NCBI GenBank assembly: GCA_927798505.1
Contig: CAKMNE010000060.1
Coordinates: 1-8,249, forward strand
Origin: an uncultured Bacteroidales bacterium
GTDB lineage: Bacteria > Bacteroidota > Bacteroidia > Bacteroidales > UBA932
DNA: 8,249 bases
Reading direction: 5' to 3'
Within the stretch, counting starts at the first letter, position 1. Each line of letters starts with the position of its first letter. Positions 1 through 5,829 of the stretch are shown one piece after another. Below the pieces are notes generated by a model. That model was not told the DNA's origin and did no database searches. It saw nothing but the letters and a program-made list of their open reading frames with translations. Position numbers and translations under genes: made by a program.

Positions 1-1
1 C

Positions 2-37
2 ATCCCAAAACGACGACTTTTTGCCTCGTTTTGGGAT
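2..37. repeat. Perfect 12-bp inverted repeat (hairpin)
   Basis: The arms ATCCCAAAACGA (2-13) and TCGTTTTGGGAT (26-37) are perfect reverse complements separated by a 12-base loop. In RNA this is a stable stem. It could be the terminator or 3' end of a gene to the left of the window, or one unit of a dispersed intergenic repeat. The second view is favoured because the same 12-mer recurs at 72-83. Confidence 0.75.
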
Positions 38-83
38 TCACCCCCTCTGGAAGGCCATCCAGGGCACATCAATCCCAAAACGA
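26..83. repeat. 58-bp inverted-repeat element with internal palindrome
   Basis: The arms TCGTTTTGGGATT (26-38) and AATCCCAAAACGA (71-83) are a perfect 13-bp inverted repeat. The spacer holds a further palindrome at 47-62 (CTGGA, then A-GGCC-A, then TCCAG), whose only mismatch is one A-A pair. The right arm also makes a small hairpin of its own, TCCCAAA (73-79) against TTTGGGA (84-90). The left arm is shared with the hairpin at 2-37, so the two large folds exclude each other. The layout resembles REP/BIME-like or MITE-like intergenic repeats; family membership cannot be tested here. Confidence 0.65.
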
Positions 84-138
84 TTTGGGACAATGCTTTT
101 CGACCGCGCCAGAAGGCGAAATGGCAAAATAGCGGCAC

Positions 139-179
139 GCGGCAGCAAACCTATACAGCGCGGCAGCAATCCTGTACAA
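139..179. repeat. Imperfect 21-bp-period tandem repeat, two copies
   Basis: Copy one (139-158) reads GCGGCAGCAAACCTATACAG and copy two (160-179) reads GCGGCAGCAATCCTGTACAA. They match at 17 of 20 positions with a period of 21 bases. A partial GCGGCA precedes them at 132-137. With only two units and no spacer this is not a CRISPR. It may be a protein-binding tandem site or the remnant of a dispersed repeat; its function is unknown. Confidence 0.55.
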
Positions 180-226
180 GTTTGCCGGAAATTCGTTAAT
201 TTTACGTCAGTTTAACGACGCCACAC

Positions 227-784
227 ATGAAACACAAAATCCGCTTGACAATCCTGACAGCATTTCTGCTGGTGCCGGTGCTTGCCAAAGCAGGTGACGG
301 TTATTCCCGTAATGAAGTGTCATTATCCTACGGGCAGTATTCGATTCCCGGCCTTGTAAATACTTTCGGAGCCGCCCTCGGTTCCGCTTTTCAGCCCGAG
401 TCAGGAATCAAAGCCAGCATCTACGGTGTGCTGAACACAGGGTACTTCCATTGGTTTACCCAAGGATTTGCCCTCGGCTGCGAGAACAGCTATGAGCTTG
501 TCGGACTGCAGGACCATAGGAGTTTCTACGCATCCCTGATGCCTTCTGTAAAGTGCAGGTGGTTCTACCGCCCGCACTTCGCCCTCTATGCCAAGGCCAG
601 CGCAGGCGTGCTTTTCCAGCACACGAGTGCGGGCGAGAGCAGCTCGGCCTCCAGCGGGGTGTCATTTGCCGCTCAGCTCACTCCACTCGCCTGCGAATTC
701 GGAGGAAAGAAGCTGAAGGGCTTCGTGGAGCTTGGAATGGGAATGGAAGGGCTCGTCTTGCTCGGTCTTCGCTACGGTTTCTGA
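227..784 (+). CDS. Small outer-membrane beta-barrel protein (predicted)
   Basis: A 185-residue secreted protein. Residues 1-22 form a clear signal peptide: K/R-rich start, hydrophobic core, and AKA before the likely cut ahead of Gly23. No lipobox cysteine is present. The mature part alternates polar and hydrophobic or aromatic residues in short strands separated by Gly/Ser/Asn turns and ends in aromatic Phe (GLRYGF), the pattern of outer-membrane beta-barrels; at about 163 residues, perhaps 8 strands. The segment after the signal peptide (RNEVSLSYG) and the C-terminal half resemble the barrel protein at 5144-5815, so the two look like members of one Bacteroidales family. No enzymatic motif is visible and no ligand can be named. 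The ATG at 227 is chosen because it gives the intact signal peptide; no Shine-Dalgarno sequence precedes it. A strong terminator 37 bases after the stop suggests a single-gene transcript. Confidence 0.75.
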   Translation: MKHKIRLTILTAFLLVPVLAKAGDGYSRNEVSLSYGQYSIPGLVNTFGAALGSAFQPESGIKASIYGVLNTGYFHWFTQGFALGCENSYELVGLQDHRSFYASLMPSVKCRWFYRPHFALYAKASAGVLFQHTSAGESSSASSGVSFAAQLTPLACEFGGKKLKGFVELGMGMEGLVLLGLRYGF

Positions 785-787
785 CAA

Positions 788-821
788 TTTGTCACTGGAA
801 CAGAACTTGTTTTTATCTTAC
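788..821 (+). promoter_or_regulatory. Possible Bacteroidetes-type promoter for htpG
   Basis: TTTG at 788-791 and TATCTTAC at 814-821 resemble the -33 TTTG and -7 TAnnTTTG elements of Bacteroidetes promoters. The spacing of 22 bases is slightly longer than the usual 19-20, and the second element is imperfect at its end. It is the best candidate in the gap between the barrel gene and htpG. It abuts, and by one base overlaps, the terminator hairpin, so transcription would begin inside the hairpin sequence. No CIRCE element or other recognisable heat-shock operator is seen. Confidence 0.3.
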
Positions 822-851
822 CTGTACGGCAATGCGCTGTGCAGGTTTTTT
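821..851 (+). terminator. Intrinsic terminator after the barrel gene
   Basis: CCTGTACGGC (821-830) pairs with GCTGTGCAGG (836-845) over 10 bp including two G-U wobbles. The loop is the five bases AATGC, followed at once by six Ts (846-851). This is a textbook Rho-independent terminator, 37 bases past the stop of the barrel gene. It lies only 27 bases before the htpG start, so it could also act as an attenuator if transcription reads through. Confidence 0.75.
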
Positions 852-877
852 GAATTAACAATAAAAGACTATACAAA

Positions 878-2782
878 ATGAAAGGACAGATTGGAGTAAC
901 TACAGAAAACATTTTTCCTGTAATCAAACAGTTCCTCTACAGTGACCACGAGATATTCCTTCGCGAAATCGTAGCCAATGCGGTGGATGCAACCCAGAAG
1001 ATGAAGACCCTCGCCTCCAATGGCGAATTCAAGGGTGAACTCGGGGAGTGCCCCGTCAGAATCGAGCTGGACGAGAAGGCCAAGACCATCAAGGTGATTG
1101 ACCGCGGTATAGGTATGACCGAAGAGGAGGTAGAGAAGTATATTAACCAGATTGCATTCTCTTCAGCCGGCGAGTTCCTTGAGAAATACAAGGACCAGTC
1201 CATTATCGGACATTTCGGTCTCGGTTTCTATTCCGCATTTATGGTCAGCTCGAAGGTGACCATAGAGACCCTCAGCTGGAAGGAAGGCGCAAAGCCTGTA
1301 TTCTGGAGCTGCGACGGTTCTCCTGCCTACGAGATGAGCGAATGCGTGAAGGAAGATCGCGGTACCGTGGTTACCATGTACCTGGACTCCGATTCCGACG
1401 AGTTCGCAAGCAAGGGCCGTATCGAGCAACTGCTCGGTAAGTACTGCAAGTTCATGCCTGTCCCTGTGGTCTTCGGCAAGAAGACCGAGTGGAAGGACGG
1501 CAAGAGCGTGGAAACTGATGAGGACAATGTCATCAACACAATAGAGCCTATATGGACCAAGGCTCCGAGCGAGCTGAAGGAGGAGGACTACATGAACTTC
1601 TACCACGCCCTCTATCCTATGGAGGAGGACCCTATGTTCTACATCCACCTCAATGTGGACTATCCTTTCAACCTCACCGGCGTACTCTACTTCCCTAAGA
1701 TCAAGGAGCGTATGGCGATAGACAAGAACAAAATCCAGCTCTATTGCAACCAGATGTTCGTTACCGACCATGTGGACAACATCGTTCCCGACTTCCTTAC
1801 CCTGCTTCACGGCGTTATCGATTCTCCGGACATTCCGCTGAACGTAAGCCGCAGCTACCTGCAGAGCGATGCCAATGTGAAGAAAATCAGCACCTACATT
1901 ACCAAGAAGGTGGCTGACCGCCTGGAGGATATCTTCAGGGAGCAGAGGGAGACCTACGAGCAGAAGTGGGACAATATCAAGCTGTTTATCGAGTACGGCA
2001 TGCTCTCCGACGAGAAGTTCGGCGACCGTGCATTGAACTTCGCCCTGCTCAAGGATGTGGATGGCAAGTATTACAGCTTTGACGAGTACAAGTCAGCCGT
2101 GAGCGAGGCTCAGACAGACAAGGACAAGAAGATTGTATTCCTCTACGCTACCGATACCGAGAAGCAGTACAGTGCTATCGAGGCGGCAAAGGCCCTGGGT
2201 TACAATGTTCTTCTGATGGACTGCGAACTGGATTCACATTTTGTGGGGCTCCTGGAGCAGAAACTGGAGAATGTGCGCTGTGCCCGTGTGGATTCCGATT
2301 CAGCTTCCCGGCTGATTCCTAAGGAAGAGGAGGTAAAACCGGAAATGAGCGAGGAGGATAGCAAGGCACTTTCCGATATGGTTAAGGCTGTCCTGCCGCA
2401 AGGTCCTGAGTACCAGGTTGAAGCGGTTAATCTCGGCGCTGACCAGGCCCCTATTCTCATCACCCAGAACGAGTTCATGCGCCGTTACCGTGAGATGTCT
2501 TCAATCGGCGGCGGAATGAATTTCTACGGGTCCATGCCTCAGATGTACGACATCAAGGTGAATATGGAGAACCCGGTAATGGCAAAGATCTGGGCAGAGC
2601 GTGCCGGCGCCGCCGGTGCTGGTGATGCTGCTGGTGATGCTTCCGGTGATACTGCTGGTGCTGCTGCCGGCGCCAGCGAACTGCTCCATCAGGTGGTCGA
2701 CCTCGCCCTTCTGGCCAACGGACTCCTTACCGGAAAGGCCCTCGCCGACTTCATCACCCGCAGTCAGCAGTTGTTGGGATAG
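878..2782 (+). CDS. htpG: Molecular chaperone HtpG (bacterial Hsp90)
   Basis: ATP-dependent cytosolic dimeric chaperone that remodels late folding intermediates. All key parts are visible in the 634 residues. The N-terminal GHKL ATPase has REIVANAVDA with catalytic Glu30 and Mg-binding Asn34, DRGIG at 75-79, and the glycine-rich lid motif GHFGLGFYS at 111-119. The middle domain carries LNVSRSYLQSD with the phosphate-contacting Arg325. The C-terminal dimerisation domain has MRRYREM from 534 and ends in a leucine-rich helix. The length is near that of E. coli HtpG (about 624) but shorter than the roughly 680 I recall for Bacteroides. The missing part is the charged linker before the last helix, replaced by a Gly/Ala/Asp tract at residues 576-600. 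The ATG at 878 starts the conserved GQIGVTTENIFP beta-strand directly. The upstream sequence is A-rich without a Shine-Dalgarno motif, as usual in this phylum. It is bounded by terminators on both sides, so probably monocistronic. Confidence 0.98.
   Translation: MKGQIGVTTENIFPVIKQFLYSDHEIFLREIVANAVDATQKMKTLASNGEFKGELGECPVRIELDEKAKTIKVIDRGIGMTEEEVEKYINQIAFSSAGEFLEKYKDQSIIGHFGLGFYSAFMVSSKVTIETLSWKEGAKPVFWSCDGSPAYEMSECVKEDRGTVVTMYLDSDSDEFASKGRIEQLLGKYCKFMPVPVVFGKKTEWKDGKSVETDEDNVINTIEPIWTKAPSELKEEDYMNFYHALYPMEEDPMFYIHLNVDYPFNLTGVLYFPKIKERMAIDKNKIQLYCNQMFVTDHVDNIVPDFLTLLHGVIDSPDIPLNVSRSYLQSDANVKKISTYITKKVADRLEDIFREQRETYEQKWDNIKLFIEYGMLSDEKFGDRALNFALLKDVDGKYYSFDEYKSAVSEAQTDKDKKIVFLYATDTEKQYSAIEAAKALGYNVLLMDCELDSHFVGLLEQKLENVRCARVDSDSASRLIPKEEEVKPEMSEEDSKALSDMVKAVLPQGPEYQVEAVNLGADQAPILITQNEFMRRYREMSSIGGGMNFYGSMPQMYDIKVNMENPVMAKIWAERAGAAGAGDAAGDASGDTAGAAAGASELLHQVVDLALLANGLLTGKALADFITRSQQLLG
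2603..2677 (+). repeat. Low-complexity Gly/Ala/Asp codon repeat inside htpG
   Basis: This tract encodes residues 576-600 of HtpG, made almost only of Ala, Gly, Asp, Ser and Thr. Within it 2615-2662 can be read as four diverged 12-base units based on GCTGCTGGTGAT; the second and third full units differ by a few bases. In-frame multiples of 12 bases would let the linker change length by slippage without breaking the protein. Confidence 0.7.
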
Positions 2783-2802
2783 CACTTTGACAATTACTTC
2801 GC

Positions 2803-2837
2803 AAACCGCCGGAAAATCATTGATTTCCCGGCGGTTT
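2803..2837. terminator. Terminator hairpin between converging transcripts
   Basis: Bases 2803-2818 pair with 2822-2837 in a 16-bp stem with a single A-C mismatch and a 3-base loop. The core is CCGCCGG against CCGGCGG. The A-run on the left and T-run on the right (TTTT, 2835-2838) give it terminator character in either direction. It starts 21 bases after the htpG stop. The minus-strand gene cluster ends at 2988 and runs towards it, so it may stop both transcripts. Confidence 0.8.
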
Positions 2838-2987
2838 TGCATTTCAGAATAGCGAAATGGCGATTTTCGTCCTAACGTTACACGTCAGGAAAACCTGGAA
2901 GCACACGGGACGCCTTACTTATACAGGAACCAGTCTCGGAGTCGGGTCTGGATGCCAAGGTGTGTGGTTCATCGTTGCTTGAATTTA
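2838..2987. other. Intergenic gap between convergent genes
   Basis: About 150 bases between the hairpin and the end of the last minus-strand gene. No open frame of interest, RNA gene or strong hairpin is seen. A weak imperfect inverted pair (CCAG at 2931-2934 with CTGG at 2948-2951) may fold at the 3' end of the minus-strand transcript. Confidence 0.4.
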
Positions 2988-3890
2988 TTACCAAGCCCCC
3001 AGTGTGTCGTCTTCCAGGGTGAAAACCAGGTCCATACCTTTTTCCCAAGTGAATTTGTAGATGGAGTAATTCTTGTATTCCCCGTCCAGGATGATAGGGC
3101 CGTCAAAGCTGGCGATGGCGGTGTAGTAGGTGTGCCCTTCAATAAACTCGGTCTGACTGCTTCCGTCTCCGATACCATTGTTGTTGTGGGCATACATTCC
3201 GTAGTGGATGTTGGCTTTGCCGCTGTCCCTGAGAACCTGCATCCTGTCGATGAAATAGTAGCCCGGAGTGTACGGGTTGATTTCGTCCCTGAGCACCAGG
3301 CTGTCAATCGTTTCACCCACCCAAGGGAGGTGAGTGTTGATTTTGCCGCTTTCATCCAGAGGATACACATAGTCCCAGGTGTCGTTGATCCTGTACTTGA
3401 AGAACACTTTCTCTTCGCTGGAGGGCTTGGTGTGAATTTCCTCAATTACAAGATCTCCGATAGGTGAGTTGGTGTGCGGGTCCACAATGAAAGCGTAAAC
3501 CCAATAGTCCGTATCCTCTTCCAGAGAGGTAAAGAAGTGAGTCATTTCTCCGTACTGGAGGCTGTGGCTTGAGAACTCGGCGATGTGCGGCTCACCATTG
3601 TAGAGAAGGTCATAACGCCAGTTGATGTAATTCATGTAGGCATAGTCGAGAGAGAGTGTCTTGAACTGCTCCTCTATCTTGAGAGGGTCCACACCTTCCC
3701 TGACTTTTTCTGCTGCGATATAGTAATAGGCAGGCTTGCTCGTGTCGAAATGCACTTCGCAGAAACCGCAACTGACCTTGATGACCTCCATGTCGAGTTC
3801 GACATTCTCCACACTGTATTTCGCCTCTGTGCTGCATCCCAGCACAAGCAACTGAATCAGAAGTATATACGCCAATCTTTTCATACTCAT
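2988..3890 (-). CDS. Lipoprotein with two Ig/fibronectin-like halves, function unknown
   Basis: A 300-residue protein. Residues 4-18 are a hydrophobic signal segment ending in the lipobox LVLG-Cys19, so it should be lipid-anchored and, in Bacteroidales, either periplasmic-facing or surface-exposed. I do not recognise a named family. Two halves appear to repeat a beta-sandwich pattern: roughly 26-155, with LEEDTDYWVYAFIVDP at 123-138, and 160-295, with the similar IEGHTYYTAIASFDG at 250-264. These resemble the Ig/fibronectin type III-like modules common in Bacteroidetes lipoproteins. A CGFC pair (Cys41, Cys44) sits in the first half; it could form a disulfide or bind metal, but there is no thioredoxin fold around it. 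The start codon overlaps the stop of the hydrolase gene by four bases (ATGA, 3887-3890), pointing to translational coupling. A second Met two codons later (3884) is an equally good start. It is the last gene of the minus-strand cluster. Role as a binding partner of the hydrolase is inference only. Confidence 0.8.
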   Translation of the reverse strand: MSMKRLAYILLIQLLVLGCSTEAKYSVENVELDMEVIKVSCGFCEVHFDTSKPAYYYIAAEKVREGVDPLKIEEQFKTLSLDYAYMNYINWRYDLLYNGEPHIAEFSSHSLQYGEMTHFFTSLEEDTDYWVYAFIVDPHTNSPIGDLVIEEIHTKPSSEEKVFFKYRINDTWDYVYPLDESGKINTHLPWVGETIDSLVLRDEINPYTPGYYFIDRMQVLRDSGKANIHYGMYAHNNNGIGDGSSQTEFIEGHTYYTAIASFDGPIILDGEYKNYSIYKFTWEKGMDLVFTLEDDTLGAW

Positions 3891-5140
3891 TCGCCTTCTT
3901 CTTCAAGCCAGTTCTGCACTGTGAAGATGAACCTGAGGAGGGCCATCACGTGCGAACCGTAGTAACCGAAATTATACTGGATGTTGGCATCCTTCCATTT
4001 GGATTTCGCCTTGGAGGCATTCACGAAAGGCACCACATCGTCGTTCATCGAATGGAAGAGGTAAACCGGAGCCTGCGGAACCCAGCTGTACGACAGAACT
4101 GAATTCTCGCTCATCGCCTTGTAAAGCTCAGCCACAACATCGCTGGTCGGATCCATGCCCTCGGCGGTGAGAATGTCGCTGGTCCTGGTCGTGCCCATCA
4201 TCCTCCTCAGCTGGTCTGTGGAGTACATCTTCGAATTGATCCATTCGTCTATCTTTTCATAGATCCAAGGCTGGAGCATCTGGCTCATATCTATGTCCAT
4301 GTCGTAACCTTTCACCATGCCCTGAATCACAAAAGGCACTGCCGGAGGGATGTTTACCGTGTTGGTGGTTATGAAGTTGTTGTAGGTCTCCCTCACATCG
4401 TACGGGCCGCCACCGGCGAAGACCTGATGGATAGAGGATGCAAGTCCATAGACTTCTTCCATACACATCTGCACGGCCATGGTAACAGCACCTCCCTGGG
4501 AGAAGCCCATCAGGTAGATGTCGTCCTCCTTCGGACGGTACTCCGTGTTCTGGATGTACTTTGCCACGGCAAGGTACATCTGAACCACGTCGTAGGCCGT
4601 CTGGTCCATGACCAGATAAGGATGGATCCGCTTGGAATCCACTCCATAGCCCTGATAATCAGGGAAAATCATGGCGTAGCCAAGGTCGCAGAGCACCCCT
4701 TCCAAAGGGAAGATGTTCGAAGGCGCCTCGGCATTGGAGCCTATCGTGTAGTGGCTTACGACTATAAACCGTTTCGGCTTTCTGTCCTTAGGGAGCAGGA
4801 CCTTGCCTGAGAGGGTGACGTCTTCCCCTGTTTTCAGATTCTTGGAAGTGTAGGTCCCGGCGAGTTCTATCACCTTGCCCTTGTTGTTGTATTCGAACAG
4901 ATGCTGGACAAGGGTGTTGATGGTCGTGGATGTGGTTTTGGTGCTGACGTCAGAAGGGATAGGACAGTCCTGAGGGATGCCTTTCGACAGGTCTGTAACC
5001 CTGACATCATAGACATTGAATGCTGTCTGGTCTGCTCCTTCGATAGAACTGAAGCCGACGAATTCGACATCTCCCCTATCGCAGGCTGCGAGGAAGATGG
5101 CGGCTGCAATCAGCGCAAGGGCTTTCAAATTCTGTTTCAT
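3887..5140 (-). CDS. Lipoprotein alpha/beta hydrolase (secretory lipase/esterase-like)
   Basis: A 417-residue protein with a signal peptide and lipobox LAA-Cys20, hence an envelope-anchored enzyme. The catalytic domain begins near residue 108. Visible hydrolase marks are the strand and turn FIVVSHYTIGS (125-135), PDYQGYG (160-166) followed by HPYL (173-176), the nucleophile elbow GFSQGG with Ser214, Asp367 in NDDVVPF, and His397 in GSH. This triad and the DYxGYG/HPYL pair are typical of the secretory-lipase (LIP-type) and related alpha/beta hydrolases that cleave esters or short peptides. Residues 260-345 look like a helical lid. Residues 21-107 are a non-catalytic leader. The substrate cannot be told from sequence; a prolyl/serine peptidase-like activity is the main alternative to esterase. 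The start at 5140 lies 3 bases after the stop of the barrel gene, and the end overlaps the next lipoprotein gene by four bases, so the three are almost surely cotranscribed. Confidence 0.85.
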   Translation of the reverse strand: MKQNLKALALIAAAIFLAACDRGDVEFVGFSSIEGADQTAFNVYDVRVTDLSKGIPQDCPIPSDVSTKTTSTTINTLVQHLFEYNNKGKVIELAGTYTSKNLKTGEDVTLSGKVLLPKDRKPKRFIVVSHYTIGSNAEAPSNIFPLEGVLCDLGYAMIFPDYQGYGVDSKRIHPYLVMDQTAYDVVQMYLAVAKYIQNTEYRPKEDDIYLMGFSQGGAVTMAVQMCMEEVYGLASSIHQVFAGGGPYDVRETYNNFITTNTVNIPPAVPFVIQGMVKGYDMDIDMSQMLQPWIYEKIDEWINSKMYSTDQLRRMMGTTRTSDILTAEGMDPTSDVVAELYKAMSENSVLSYSWVPQAPVYLFHSMNDDVVPFVNASKAKSKWKDANIQYNFGYYGSHVMALLRFIFTVQNWLEEEGE

Positions 5141-5143
5141 GGC

Positions 5144-5815
5144 TTAAAATCTGAATCCTATTCCAATTGAGATGATTCTGGAGGCTGCCAGAAAGATGGT
5201 GGATTTGTTGCGCAATGAGAAACTGCCTCCCAATTCGCTGTAGGCAAACCATTGGCCCCAGTCCGCAGAAATGCCTATCAATTCCACATTGGCGGCAAAG
5301 CCCGCGACAGTATGTTTGCCGTCGACATCGCTTTCGCTGCCTCCGTTCAGTCCGAGTCCGGCCCCGAGGGATGAGTAGAGGTTCACATGTTCCGTGTTCA
5401 GCCAGGTGAAGCGGGCGGTAGGCATAATGAGAAGGTTCCAGAAATTCTGCCCCTTAGCGATGTCGGTCTGAAGGCCCTTACCATTGCGTGTCACATCGTC
5501 CCAGAAACAGGCGGAGGCATCTACAAGGGCACCTATTCCGAGCCAGCCGTTTGCCCGCCACTGGTATTCCGCGCTCCAGTGCTGGCTGTACCTGTAGTTT
5601 TCCTTGTAGGTCTTGCTGAAGGACTCGGGCAGATTGTCCACAATTGTTTGCGGATTCTGCCAGATGAGATTTTCGAACAATTGGTCGCCCCAGCCAAGGC
5701 GGACTTCATGGCGCCGGGATTCCCTCTCCGGCAGGCTCTCAGCTGACAGCTGAAAGCCATTTGCCAGAAGGGTAATTAATAAAGAAACTGATAAAATTAC
5801 AGTTTTGGGTTTCAT
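5144..5815 (-). CDS. Small outer-membrane beta-barrel protein (predicted), second member
   Basis: A 223-residue protein with a signal peptide over residues 1-25 (hydrophobic core ILSVSLLITLLA, likely cut after LSA25). The mature chain has the alternating pattern and Gly/aromatic turns of a beta-barrel and closes with the terminal aromatic strand ISIGIGFRF. The segment HEVRLGWGDQLFENLIWQN (36-54) just after the signal peptide matches in position and style RNEVSLSYG of the protein at 227-784. The C-terminal parts also line up: LYSSLGAG with LYAKASAG, GFAANVELIGI with SFAAQLTPLAC, and YSELGGSF with FVELGMGM. I take them as distant paralogues, though they share too little to say more. It lies 14 bases after the AsmA-like gene and 3 bases before the hydrolase gene. 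No function can be assigned beyond outer-membrane location; it may serve as a structural protein or a pore/anchor for its operon partners. Confidence 0.75.
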   Translation of the reverse strand: MKPKTVILSVSLLITLLANGFQLSAESLPERESRRHEVRLGWGDQLFENLIWQNPQTIVDNLPESFSKTYKENYRYSQHWSAEYQWRANGWLGIGALVDASACFWDDVTRNGKGLQTDIAKGQNFWNLLIMPTARFTWLNTEHVNLYSSLGAGLGLNGGSESDVDGKHTVAGFAANVELIGISADWGQWFAYSELGGSFSLRNKSTIFLAASRIISIGIGFRF

Positions 5816-5829
5816 TGGGTACTTATTTC

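Larger units (their letters stand above)
1..226. other. Non-coding, repeat-rich leader region
   Basis: No credible gene lies in this stretch. One reading frame on the plus strand is open from the left edge to a TAA at 213-215, but its peptide simply translates the inverted repeats and the 21-base tandem repeat, starts only with TTG and resembles no protein family I know. The region holds the inverted-repeat cluster (2-83) and the tandem repeat (139-179), then about 45 bases leading to the barrel gene. That last part is AT-richer (attcgttaattttacg), which suits a promoter, but no -33/-7 pair with proper Bacteroidetes spacing is convincing. Confidence 0.6.

Noticed and set aside
139..179. Possible CRISPR remnant
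   Set aside because: Only two imperfect units directly adjoining, with no unique spacers and no cas genes.
1..215. Open plus-strand frame at the left edge, possible end of an upstream gene or a small TTG-start gene
   Set aside because: The peptide is only a translation of the inverted repeats and the 21-base tandem repeat, with no family resemblance; the DNA-level symmetry explains the sequence better than coding does.
1163..1810. 215-codon minus-strand frame inside htpG
   Set aside because: It lies wholly inside a strongly conserved HtpG reading frame and its His/Leu/Val-rich peptide is typical of antisense translation.
878..2782. HtpG truncated or inactivated because it is shorter than the Bacteroides homologues
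   Set aside because: ATPase, middle and dimerisation motifs are all intact and the final helix is present; the length difference lies in the linker only.
2838..2987. Possible small RNA gene in the convergent gap
   Set aside because: No promoter-like pair or strong independent hairpin was found outside the shared terminator.
2969..3467. Overlapping frames on both strands near the end of the terminal lipoprotein, considered as a frameshifted extension
   Set aside because: The lipoprotein frame is continuous from signal peptide to stop with a complete second beta domain; the other frames have compositions of shadow translations.
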